From Chromera velia (lineage: Eukaryota; Sar; Chromeraceae): a stretch of 61,119 nt of DNA. Position 1 is the first letter of the stretch. Each line of letters starts with the position of its first letter. The DNA lies in assembly GCA_018398765.1 (NCBI GenBank), contig JAHBMJ010005730.1:4362-65480 (forward strand), given 5' to 3'. The translations under genes and the position numbers were made by a program. The notes under the pieces are model-generated. The model was not told where the DNA came from. It did no database searches and saw only the letters and a program-made list of their open reading frames with translations. This document shows positions 13,311 to 25,585 of this stretch, piece after piece.

Positions 13311-13638
13311 CTTCTAGTACAGTAAGTTGACCTATCTGGAAAAATCTAGTTACTTTTTTAAAAAAGTAACTCTTAAATGTACTGTGTAACTTTTTTTTTG
13401 CGGCGCGTATAGAGTGATAAATCTTATTCATTTTTTAAATTAGTTTGATTTAATTTAATTCTGTCTTTAAACGCTGTATTCAGATCAGAACCTGCTAGGA
13501 GAAAGAGAGACGGCCGAGAACCACAATATAAAAACCGTTGCAGGCGAGGATCCAACCCAGCAGACTCCTGGGTATTAATCCCAAGCGGCAAAAGGTGACG
13601 TGACAGGTCCTGGCTCTCCTGAACTCTTTGACTTTCCC

Positions 13639-16036
13639 TCACAGTATCAGACCGAAGGCTCCAGCGCCCCTTCCAATCGTACTTCGGATGTCCGTGGGGA
13701 TTTGAATCAGGAGAAAGGTTTCATTTCCCCACTCAGACTGGTTCCTCACCCCCAATTCATTTGCTGTGAACGCTCCCACCACTGAATATGCATGATTGTG
13801 TATGAGCCCAGTTTCATTGAAATTCTGAGAAGGGTGCATGGATGAATTCCACGTGGATTCGGGCAGCGAGGGTGTTCCCACGGTCTCCGGAATCCCTCTT
13901 TCAAATCGCGTTGCCATCTTCTGGGCAACCTTGGAACTGAGGTCAAAGCGATTTTCCTCAAAATCAAAATCAATAAAGGAGGGACCAAAAAAGATTGACT
14001 GCTGGCGATCTCCGGAAAGCTGCCAAGTATCCTCCACCTTTATCAGCGACCCCGTTAATTTGGCCATCGCCTTCACCAGAAGAACAGGCCAGAAGAGGAG
14101 ACTGCCGTCATCTCCGCAAACATGCCACCACCTGAGGGCTGCGTATGTGAGTGCATAGGATGAGCGTGCAGTGCAGAGGTCACCCGGAGAACAGACCTCA
14201 CGGAGGTAGTCTGCGTCTCCCACTGTGTCTGATATGATGCTAACGTCTTCTTCTAGGGGGAGAAAATCATCCACCACCACCAACCGCCACTCTTTTCTCG
14301 CAGCTGACCACAAAGCACAACACACGCGCCCGAATCAGCCAGCGTGTCTCCGAAAGGGAAAATTTCTTTTTGAAGATGGGAACTATTGGATGAGTAGCGA
14401 AAGTTCCTCACAGTTACCCAACCCATACTGTACCACATCCGAAAAATGCGGAGTGTCAGCACATAGACCACACCAGCTCTTGTCCTTCACTTTTCTACCC
14501 AGCGACCACGTCCCCCGCAATTTCTGCACAAGCTCGCTCGATCTCAAGACGGACGCTCCCTCCACTGGCGGAGGCTCTCCTTGGGGAGAGAACAGAGGGT
14601 CATAAAATTTGACCCCCTGTTGCTGCAGTTGATCAAGGAAAAAACGCAGACGCTCACGATTTCTAGGAGTGTCTGGCAGCAACCCCTCCTCCCAGGACAT
14701 AACACCCCCCTTAAACAAATCAATAAAATCCAATACCTTGGCGGAGGTATGTGATTTGAGTTGTGGCGGTGTGTGGATTTGCATCCTTCCCGCCCCTCCT
14801 CCAAACGTCTCTCTCCAAAGAGTAAGACTCTCTCTACGGTCTCTTTCCCACTTGGGGTCTACTTGCCTCTCAGTCCATTGGATCAAATTCGGTCTTGTAG
14901 CGGAAGAGAGAAACCACGTCTCAGGGCCCCATCGGATTCCTTTGAGGTATGCCCGCACTACATCTTTCTTTTTTCCCTCCGACTCCAAGGTCCTCATCCA
15001 TCTCTTCAACAGGCTCTCGCATGGGGTCTCAGACGAGCATAGAGTTTCAAGGGAGTGCACTAAGCAGGGCAGTGGTCAGACACAAATATCGACGGTCGAT
15101 GGCTGCCTCACGCTGCTCTGAGTCTGAACCCCAACTTTGAATCTGTGCGACGGCCGTAAGAGCCTCAACGGCCACGGAGACGGGCACACTCAGAGACAGA
15201 CCGGGCGGGGGCGGGGAACCAAGTTTATCTCGGTCTAGCTCGGGTTCGTGTTGAAGCAGGCCAGTACTCCCCTTCCCAACCCCCACCCCCTTCTCTGCTT
15301 GAGTATGTATGTGCTGGCATGGTGAGGTCACACTGTCTGGCTGACAGTCTCTCTCTCCTTCGAGTGAGTCAGACTGTGAGCCCCTTAGTCTTCTTCTAAT
15401 AAATCTGATGGGCCATGAGAGCACCCTCCCCCCTCTGGACGCAACTTTGCGCACCCGTCTCCATGAGGAGAGACGACGTCTCCGCAGGCGACCGGAAAGA
15501 GACGGCTCTACCTGAAGTTCGGTTGAATTGGCCATAACGAGAGCCTCAGAAAGTTCGGTTGAATTGGCCATAACGAGAGCCTCAGAAAGTTCGGTTGAAT
15601 TGGCTAGAACGAGAACCTCAGGCCCCTCAAGCATCAGTGTGACAACATGGGGGTCGAAGGAGAGAACTTCAGAGTCCCACAGTCCAGTTGAACTGCCGAA
15701 GGAGTCCATGGCATCGGCAGCGGAGAGAAATTCCGTCTCCGGATCAGCCGCAAAAGAACAAAAACTCAAAACACGTCGATCCTGCAGCCCCCTCAGAGAC
15801 CGATCGGGATCTACAGGCACGACCTCAAATGACGCCACACGGATCTCTTGGGAGTGACCGATAGCGTTGCCATCTCTACGGGGCTTCTCCAAACGCCCCT
15901 CAAAGAAACGAATTCTGCTGTTACTGCATGCTGAAACGCAGAGAGAGAAGAAATGCGTGTGGAGAGGGGGCAGTGATCTCCCACAACTCCTGCAATGGAG
16001 ACGGAAATGGAAAAAAGCGAACAGGCGGAAACTCAT
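13639..16036 (-). CDS. Calpain-like (C2) cysteine protease domain protein, possibly inactive
   Basis: Proposed exons, all phase-consistent: 16036-15130, 15059-14412, 14303-13639; 2220 nt, 739 aa. The C-terminal half resembles a calpain core: KFYDPLFSP, then VVQYGLGNCEELSLL (the position of the usual GDCWFL active site), EWRLVVVDDFLP, LVKAMAKLTGSL and GLIHNHAYSVVGAF (active-site His), with RNQSEWGNE near the Asn position. If read without splicing, in-frame TAG (14385) and TGA (14337) lie between the Cys and the VVVDD block. The only phase-correct donors cut at or just before the Cys codon, so the spliced protein would lose it. The N-terminal third is low-complexity with a 36-bp tandem repeat. 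It could be a pseudogene or a catalytically dead paralogue. Confidence 0.45.
15517..15624 (-). repeat. 36-bp coding tandem repeat (12-residue unit, 3 copies)
   Basis: Two complete copies (15517-15552 and 15553-15588) and a third diverged copy encode the repeated peptide ANSTELSEALVM inside exon 1 of the calpain-like gene. Because the unit is a multiple of three, the frame is kept. Confidence 0.85.
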
Positions 16037-17449
16037 GATTCGCACATCCAACTGCTGAGTCCATTACTGACGCACAGATATACTTCAGACTTCCATCATT
16101 TGATTCATTTGATTGCTACAAGGAATGTTGGTAACTTCGGGCGTCGGTCGAGGGAGAACGATAAAATATATATCGACTCGAACGACCGCATGAAATTCTT
16201 TCTCCTACACATTCCTACACTTCGGGGAATCTGCGACGAATTGAAGCTCGAGATCGCCTTGATCGACAGACCCATCTGCCGTCTCTTCACGGGCAAGCAA
16301 TATTGACGCACGCGCGCTGAGAGTAGTGAAGAGCTCTAGTCTTCCGATGGATGAGATAGCCCCAGAAACGGGGTTCACTCCTTATTTGACAGACCAATCA
16401 TGAACGTCAGAGACAGGCTGCACTGGCAGCGTTGCTCCTTAGCCACGGTGCCGACCCTAACTCAGAAAATTCGATACGGCGCACCTTGGTACACCGCACT
16501 GTCAAACACCATAGTACACCATAGTTATTTGCGAGAAACAGCCTACGGACTACAGTAATCTTGCTAAGCTTATTTTTGCTAAACTTATTATGGTTAATAA
16601 GCTTAGCTAAGGTTAACTAAAGTAAGTTAAGTAAAGTTAAGCTAAATAAACTTCTACATGATTTTTAATAGAGCGGATTATGCTGCGGATATCAATCATC
16701 TGATAGAAGACGCAACGGTGTAACATTCTTCAGTGAATCTTCATGATGCACACTATATTATTACAAAGTACGGTTAGGAGTTACTACCGGGCCCTTTGGG
16801 GGGGCGGCAGGTTACTGTCACTTTGGTAACCATGGGGCGGTAACTTAGGAGCCCAAGGGCGCCTACCACTACCATGGTAGTTTGGGCCAAAACCCCGGCA
16901 AAGGATACAAAAAAAGCGTGACGCATTGATTAAAAAAATTTTTTTAAAAAAAAATATTTGAATTATAGTTTGCATATATGTATAATAATCGATTTCACGT
17001 TTTTCTAACTAGTTTAGTTGAATCGCTTCTTCGATTAAGCCCAGTCGTTGTCCTCCTCTGGTGCCTGGACAGCCGCCAAGCCCCCCGCTGTCTCGAGCGA
17101 CATCGTCCCCTTCTTTACTATACAACGTTTTCCTCTTACTCTCCTGATGCATGCTGATACCCCCCTAATAGCTGCAATCTACAATTTTACTTTTACTGCT
17201 CCTGCAATCTTGCTTGGTACGCAGCTGTTTTTGCTTGCTAACCCTCATACAATTCTCTGTACCACGGCTTGAAACACTGGAGCCAACATGCCGTCTAACG
17301 AAATCACAAGCGGTGCGAAGTCTCGCATTAACTCTTTACACGGCTTCTCATACGTCCTCCTCTTCTCTGTTTCATGCTGTATAAAGGTGGTATGAATATC
17401 TTAATGCAGATATGACTGTGCGTCGTAATCAAACATCTTTATATCCATC
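16037..17449. other. Non-coding AT-rich interval
   Basis: This interval contains runs of TTAAGCTAA/GTTAACTAAAG-type words at 16560-16650. A GC-rich palindromic patch around 16790-16900 contains ACCATGGTAG words that recur near 20055-20130. No gene is supported. The part after about 17040 may be the 3' region of the adjoining dead retroelement. Confidence 0.5.
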
Positions 17450-19010
17450 ACTATGTCTCATCCTTTTGTAAAGAGTGATCTACCATCGAGGTCCCCTTCT
17501 ATTGGCAACCCCTCCAACACTTCTCCATCATCTCCGACGCTGGCCTCTCTCATTTTGGGAAGAAACCCGACTTTGTGCCCTGTATCTTCTAACAGCTCCC
17601 CTATTTCTTCTTCAAACTCGTTATGTCGCATATGTACTAACCCTCTTATGGTGCATTGCTCCGCGTGTCTAATACTCCACTCTTCCCCACACCTATCACA
17701 TTTCTCTAGTACGTCACAGTAACTCACCCCCATCCCTGTCCACAATACCATGGCATCCCGAAACTCCTCTCAAGAGACACAGAGGTCGTCTTTCTCAGAG
17801 TCTCTCGGGAGTACGTTTAACCAGGCTCCTGCTTTCCCCTCCTTCTGTCTCTGCAATGCGTACATCTGATATAGTGTATGGGTGTTGCTCTTCCCTCAGA
17901 CTCTGCCGCTTTGTCTAGCAACTCTTTGAACGTTTGCTCCACCCATGCCTCCTTCTGCTCTTCATATCTTTCTTTTGCATCTCTGACTGCCTTCATGTGA
18001 AGGGGCTTTCTGTATGCTGCATCTTTGGACATGGCTGTACGCAGCCAGTGCGCTGCTTCTGTTGACGTCCGGTAGGGGTCTCCTGCCTGCTGTGCTTCTG
18101 TTGGTGGAATAAGACCTAGTCCTCCGTCTTTCATTGGCAACCCCCACGCTTTTCTCTCCCACTCTGTCACCTCCCTTCCCATAAGGTTGGGCAGAAAGTC
18201 TTCTCTCAGGGCCTCCTCTATGGCTTGCATTTCTGCGGTTACTTCTGGAGAGACTCGAAGGCCTCGGTATACAATGTCATCCACTCTGCTTGAAGGGATC
18301 GGTAGACGGCAGCATACGCTTCATGGGAGTGGAATTCTGCTGCACCGGCTAGATCGTTTATGGCCTTTGCCCACTCCCTTGCCTTCTCTGCAATATATTT
18401 TCTCTCTCCCTCCTCTGTTCCGACCTATGCACTGAAATATCTCTTTAATTCCTTTTGCAGTCACTACAATATCCTCTAACCCCGCCTCTTTGAAGGCCTC
18501 TTCCGCTTCCGTTACTTTCTCTGCCCCTCCCTTCAATATAAACACTGTCTTCGTTGCCCACGGGTGCACTCCTTTCAAAGGGCCTACTTCCTTCAAGTCC
18601 TTCCAGTACAAAATGGCCTCCGCTGCTTTCCCTCACCCTGCTGCAATATCGTCTGCGAAGGCACTGTCCCTTATCCTCCTCCCTCGCCGCTTCCTCCTGT
18701 TTCTCAGCTCTCTCAGAACAGGGGTGGTGGCTACTGCGTAGACGGACATTGATAAAAGGTCTTCTTACACTGCCCTTTCTTCACAGAGCATGACTGTCAT
18801 CACTGCCTCCCCCCTTGCTATCACCACTATTCCTCCTCTGTACGAATTGAAGATGTACATGGCTGCTGCTGGCCAGTGAATCCTTATGGTAATCAGTGCT
18901 ACCCTCTGTGAAAGCAGGTGAAAAGCAGTCTAAGCATCACATAACAATACCCCTTCTCCATCCTGATACTCTTGAATCTTAGATACAGCTGTCTCATATG
19001 AGCGGCAGCT
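17450..19010 (-). pseudogene. Decayed non-LTR reverse transcriptase
   Basis: Reading the minus strand from right to left, broken frames give the RT blocks in order. EGVLLCDA-TAFHLLSQR (motif A, in-frame stop) is followed by RIHWPAAAMYIFNSYRGG and SMSVYAVATTPVL (motif B region). DSAFADDIAAG (motif C, about 18650)  is followed by a TGA. HPWATKTVFILKGG comes next, then LPMKDGGLGLIPP at about 18130. The end is CDRCGEEWSIRHAEQC then RHNEFEEEIGELL, the zinc-binding and nuclease-like tail seen in protist and invertebrate RTs. Stops and frame changes occur throughout, so it is not functional. The 5' limit is unclear and the family is assigned by motif order only. Confidence 0.75.
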
Positions 19011-20800
19011 GCCTCTACTCCTGCTCTTTGCCTCGCACAAATCTATCTCCTTCAAATACGTTTCAACTTTCGAAAGTCAATTTTCAAACGAAGGTCAACC
19101 TTACTTGTGGTCAAAATTCTAGAATCGTTTCTCTTCTGTCCCCTGTCAGAGCAGACGGACAATTGATGAAGGCTGCAGCTCGGCAGTGATCAATGCTTTC
19201 TCACTGTACATGGGAAACTGGGATACATTCAATTTGTTAAGACTGAGTAGTCTGTTTCTTCCTAGTTTACTGTTCAGTGTGTCTGGCGGTTTTCGGTTTT
19301 TTTGTGTTATCGTGGGACGTAGTGCAGTGAAGTTTTTCTTTCCCCCTCTTTCTCCTCTCAGTCAGCCATTATTCTTTCATTCATTCTCCGTTCTTCTTTT
19401 TTGTTTCCTGTGTTTTTACGGCTCGCTTCTTGATTCTTTCATTCTTTGTTCTGCTTTTTTCTTTTCTGTGTTTCCCTCCTGGCCGGAAGAGGTAAGCCAC
19501 ACATCCATTTCAGGGCTGACCGGCCGCATAAGTCTGGGTAGAAAGGCAGCGATATACCGATCTTCCAGTCATCCCCCAATGTCACATTCGTTGGAGTTCG
19601 AGTCAAAGCGGAAGTGCAGTCACTGCACAGTTATTCATGTGGTGCATCGCAGACATACCGAAGCCGAGCCTTGTACGGCAGGCTTATGCAGTTCTCATTC
19701 AATTAATGATGTTGGTCCTCTCGTGAGGAGGTGCAGTTACGGTTGCTCAACACACTGAGCTAAGTATAGAGGTCGACGCCTCGCACAGCCCTGACAGGCC
19801 TCACTAAGTGACCTCGACTGTCTGGTCCACACAGTTCAGACATTCATAGTATGCTGCATGCATTATCGCACAATTGAACAATCAACGCTCATACTGCAGC
19901 ATCATAATGCTATCATTCATAGAGATAGACTAATATCTCAGACTTAAAAGTTTAGCAGCATTGGTGTTTACTCTGTAGCCTCTGTTGATTCTAGATTTGA
20001 TGATAAAACTAGGTAAAACAGGTTTAAAGTTGACTAATATTATGAAAAATATGCAATACTACCACTACCATGGTCATGGTACTAAAAACTATTACCGTAA
20101 CCGTGAAATTGGTAACCCGGGCGGCCGCTACTATCATTATTCCTAACGGGACTGTGTATATATTATGCAGTAGTATGCAGTCATTTACGGATTTACTGAT
20201 ATTCTTCAAGTTAAGCTTATGCTTACTTTAATACATATTCAAGAACGATGTAGAACCATGCGGACTTTCATACAAAAAATAAAAAGGAATAATTAAACTT
20301 TGCATTGAAACAAAACTGTTTTGAATTATTACACTGCCGAGCGCTACATTGCAATGATGCAATCTTTTAACCAAATCTAAAAAGACCGACTTAAAGTTCA
20401 AGCGGCGAATCAAGCCTCTGAATCGAGGTTAACTAAGGTTAACTCAGTTTTGGAACAGTCAGAGAACTTCAATATAATTGACTGAGTCTTTATTGATTTA
20501 ATTGTAAACGTACAGTTGTAAACACTAATGTAAACTTGAGCCATTTCTCAGTAATTCAAGTTATGCTCAGAGACACTCACTCTAGTTTTAACAGGCTTCG
20601 AGTTTGCCCCTGAGTTACGCGGTTTTTTGAAGCTCTTTTGCTGCGTAATACAGTGCGTATAATGAGCCTGCGCCAACATCTTTCATCAATTCCTCTAGTC
20701 TCGAATCCAATACAACAGGCACCCAGGCCCACACTGGCCCCAAGCCCGGCCCATCCGGCTTCCTTGTGCTCCCACCATGCCTGTATGCTCAAGGCCTCCC
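19011..20800. other. Intergenic, no supported gene
   Basis: The pyrimidine-rich open frame at 19186-19758 has no motif and is probably not coding. Sequence after 19800 is AT-rich, with CCACTACCATGGTCATGG-type words shared with about 16860. No RNA gene is recognised. Confidence 0.5.
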
Positions 20801-21530
20801 TCAGCATTCTGGGTGGGCCTCCGGGGTGCTGTCGGGAATCCCTCCCCAGGCAGGAGGGAACCAGCGGGGGAAGACGCGCTTGTAGAGGGCCATGCAGATC
20901 TGCAATCACGGAGAAAACGACAAAGCCCCACACGCAGATACACATCGACTGACACAAAGATCTGAGGATATCTTTCCTCGAAGGCAGACCCACAGTTGGA
21001 CAGCGACACCCCGTTATAGAGAAGGGTACGCACTCAATGTACCAAAGCAGAGCAAGTTAGACGTGGAAAAGAGAGGAATTTAAAGACACGCCCAAAAGAG
21101 CCAAAGCGACCTCGTGCGTCAGAAACATCCTGTGTCAATTGACACAATCCTCTCCCAGTATTTTCTGGCTGTGCCAACCCATGAACAGAGAAAGAGACTT
21201 GGCCCGTCTCCCTTTCCTCTCCCCTCCCTGTCCTGCTCCAGCGAGACCCATGCTCTGAAAAGAAACCAGCAAAACCAGGGGAGTCGGGAAAGAATCCAAA
21301 AAAGGAACGACGGGGACGGTGGGATAACATCTCCCTCTACTCCTAATCCTTCCACTTCCACTTCATTTGACGCTGGCTGGCTCAGTGACTGACTGTGTCA
21401 TTTTGTGCCATTCTGTTGTTGAACTTCGCCTTCATGTACCCATGAGTCCCCAGAGGTTCTCTGATGTGCCCCCTCAGGCCCTTCTTCGTGTGCAGCTCGA
21501 CCGGTTTGAACCACCTGGCCAGACACGCAG

Positions 21531-21565
<35 letters not shown>

Positions 21566-24500
21566 TTCTCACAGACACACAAAGAGGCGTCGAATGTCGC
21601 CGCAGAACGACGGAGAAAAACCTTGAGGGAGGGAAAACTGCGAACAGGTCATGGATCCGTTTTCGAATTTGCATTGCGAGCTGTTAGGATGAGTGAGAAA
21701 GCTTGTAGAAGTCATTGAAGAGCCAGGGAGGAACCGTTGCTTGCAACGGACAAGAAGCAAATGCAGAATCGAAGCACATTCAGTCACTTCAACTCGTCAG
21801 GGGAAAGACCCGCATGAGAGTCTCTCTCATGAGGCAGAGGAATGAACGCTTCTTCACTCTGGAGGCCTTTCTCTTCTCTTCTCAGGCTGACCGACTGACC
21901 TCACGTCATCAGGGGCGTAGAACATGAACCTGACCACAGCCCTCGACTTGTGCACACGGAAGGGGAGTCCCGTCAGGACGATTCTCTTGATGATCAACCG
22001 GTTCGGGTCAGAGGGAAGGAGAGAACCCCAAGCAGCGAGGGAGGTTTCTCCTGACAGAGACAGACAGACAGACAGACAGACAGGCAGGCAGGCAGGCAGG
22101 CAGACAGACACACACACACATACACACACAGAAAGAGAGAGAGAGACAAACAGGCAGACACGAAGAGAGGGAACCACGCGGACAGGGAATGTATGGATGG
22201 AGCTAGGCACAACATTCGAGTTGCCATTTCCTTCCTGGGCGATAGAGATGAGAGAGAAGAAGAACGAGGACGGTTGGACAGGGTCACTTCTGTTTCTCTT
22301 GTTTCTCTTGCAGTTTGGGAAGCAAAAGAAAAAAGGGAAGACAACTGAAGAAAGGACAGATAAAGAAGGGCAGAAAAACTACCGGAACAAGTACAGACAA
22401 AAACAACGCCAGGTCCACTCCGCTCTCCCTCTACCTTCCTAGAGATCCTTAGGCTCTCTCTCATTTTTGCATTCTCCCCTTCATGCTGTCTCCCGGCCTG
22501 GAACATCTCTGCATCCTTCCTTCTACCTGCTTGCATCACTCTGCATGCCCACTCTGCCTACCCACCCGCTTCAGACTCTTTGAAGAGCATCACGGGGCAC
22601 GGCGGGATGCAGGCGGGAGCGTAGAACGATGCGACTGTCGTCGCGTGAGGGTGAAGGAATCTGTTGTGGGGAGAAAGAAACGAAGGAATAAAAAAAGGAA
22701 CCAAGGCAGCAAAACAGGACTCACAAACAGAGACACAGATCAACGCAAACGCATGAACGCACACGTGTGCGCACAGGCAGAGAAACTTTCGTGCTGCCTA
22801 GCTACCCACTCCGCTTTTGCCTCTTGTCCAGAAAGTCCCTTCTTTTGTTCAGAAAGAACAAATGCAAGACAAGTTTCGATCTACACTCATTTTTAGTTGC
22901 GAACGTAGAGAGCTCCCAGGAAAAGCCGAACGAACAAACAATCGGACGGAGAAACAAGGAACGGGAGAACATGGCAAGACGCATGCGCGCAATTCTTCTC
23001 AGACTTCATCCCTCCCTCTTCCCCCCACCTGAGGAATCGGTGTTTCTCGTTCGGTGTCTTCCTGGTCGAGTGGCTCGAGTACAGAGGAGAGCAAGGGAAC
23101 CTGAAAGCAAAAGGGAAAGGAGAAAGGATGTCTCTCTCTCTCTGCCAGAGAGAAAGAGGACGCAAAGAGAAAGACAGATGGATGGTGACAAGCAGAAAAA
23201 ATGAGAGAGAAAGACAAACATGGAGATGAGAAACGACTCAAGATGGACAGCTCAAAGGCCCCCTTCAGAACGCCCCCCCTAAACCACCGAACGAACCTCC
23301 TGAATCCCACGTGTGCCATTACGGGATCCTTGCTCTTCACTGGTTCCTCAAACTCGCCATGCCGCTGCATTCTGCAGAGAGAGACAAAAATCGAGACAAG
23401 AGAAATGAGACGGAAGTAAGAGGCAAGCGAGCACGCGCGGGCGCCCACACACACTCACACACACACACACAGAGAGAGAAAGAGAGAGAGAGAGAGAGAA
23501 GGAAGAGACGTCAAAGAGCATGTTGAACCAACCGGGAAAGCTGAAGGAATTTCGGACAAAACTCTTTCAGCTGAATGACCCAAAGAAAAGCAAAGAGGGT
23601 CCCCATGCACCCACACACCCACCTGCAGTGCACTACTGTGACCTTCCTCTCGAACGGAAAGAGAGTGGAGACAACGAGGGGAAAAGGGAGTGCGCTCCCG
23701 AAAGCAGAAGGAGACGCTGCCCTCTGTCCGACTTCTGGAGAAACCTGGGCAAGCACCAGCTCACAGAAGACTCCTGCACATAGGCAACGCCGCAGCCACA
23801 CTCTCACACACACAAACCCGCCACCGATAAATTCAGGCACCTTGACACTTCCCTCCATCCTCGTCCACCATCCATCCTCACTAAACAACCCACCACCATC
23901 CCTGTTCCCCTCCCCTCCTTCCAGGTTCCTCCTCCAACCGCCGAGAAAGGGCCTTTCTGAAAGACGTACACCTCCTGGGGGAGGTCACCACGGAGGGAGG
24001 GAGGGAGGGAGACTGAAGGAACTTTTGGTAAACGTCTGGGGCAGATAGGCAGACCATTGTTAAGCACACAAATGCTGGGAGAGAAAAGGGTTGCAGAGAA
24101 GAGAAGAGAAGACAACAGACGACGGGAGAGAAAAACAAAAACTTACCGCTGCACCCGAGCCCCCCTCCTGCCATTCTGCAGTCGTACAGGAGCCGTTGCC
24201 TGGCAGCCTTACATGTGGCCTGCAAAGCAGAAACAAGAAAAAAAAGACCGACGGAAGAGAGGGCAGAAAGGGAGAAAGAGAAAAAGAAAAACGAAGAAAT
24301 CAAACAACAGGCAAGAGCTGGACCTACGCAGATGGGTGCACACTTCTAGTGAGAGAGAGCAGAAGAGGAAGAGGGAAGGAGGCAGAAACAGGTAACCAGA
24401 CGTGCACACGCATCGCCCCACTTCCAACCAAAAGAGTCGACCCAATGAAGTGATTCACTGACACAAAGAATGATACTTTTTTTTAATTAAGTGCCCTTTC

Positions 24501-24924
24501 CTTCTTTTACTCTGTGTTCATTTGGCCTCTGCTTGCCCCTCAGGGCGTTCAGTCAAGTTCCAGTACGCCCACTCGAGTAGGCCCACTCACTCACTCACTC
24601 AGTCGCTCACTCACTCACTCTCTCTCTCTCTCTCTCACTCACTCACTCACTCACTCACTCAGTCGCTCACTCACTCACTCACTCACTCACTCACTCAGTC
24701 GCTCACTCACTCACTCACTCACTCACTCACTCATCTTCATCCACCCCACAACACAACAGCAGAACCAAAACCTAACACGACGGAAGAACGAAACGGTGCC
24801 TGCCGTCTCGTCGACTCACCGTGAAGTCTTCAAACTCGAAAACCCGTGAGTACTCGACAGGCAGATCCTCATACTGATCCCAAGGAGAGGTCCTGAAAGA
24901 CTTCAACCCTCTGTACTTTTGGAA

Positions 24925-24961
<37 letters not shown>

Positions 24962-25549
24962 CCAGAGAGAGTCAATCGAGGAATGGGTTCATCAGAGGCG
25001 AATGCAAGGAGACAGAGTTGACGGTTTTTCCCCTTCTTCATTACTTACTTCAATTCTTTCTTTCTTGTTTTGTGTGTTCCTTCATTTGTAAGAATCAAAA
25101 CACCCACACAGAAGAAACACAAGAAAAGTGAGAGATCGGAGAGAGTGAGGAGAGTCGAAGTGTGGGAGGGAGACCAACGAGAGAAGAGATGCCACAGAGA
25201 TTCAATATGAGCTGAAGAACACCAAACTTCTCTGAACTTTGCCTTTCTCATTTTCTCTTTCCAGATTCTATCTCTCTCTATCTTCCTCTCCATACATCTC
25301 TCTCTGTCTATCTGGTCTTCGTGTTGGCCTGAGGATCAGTCTGTGTGTGTCTACTGCGACTGACCGTACTTTTGCCGCTTTGTCGACTGGCGTGTCGACC
25401 TCATCAGGGAACTCTCTGTCCTCTGCGGATCTCTCCGCGAGCTCAGCCTGCCTTTGCCGCTTCCTGCACGCATTCACACCGAACAGAAACAAACAGAGAG
25501 TCAGCGAGAGAAACAAAAAAAAAAAGCCTACCGGCACCCACCCACACTT

Positions 25550-25585
<36 letters not shown>

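Noticed and set aside
20945-21030. Minus-strand exon-like frame reading [15 protein letters not shown]
   Set aside because: It lies inside TSR1 intron 15. The phase and family alignment join 21394 directly to 20899 (DT then ICMALYKRV), so it is not needed.
24514-24849. Long frame of repeated THSLTHSL residues
   Set aside because: Translation of the ACTC microsatellite within a TSR1 intron.
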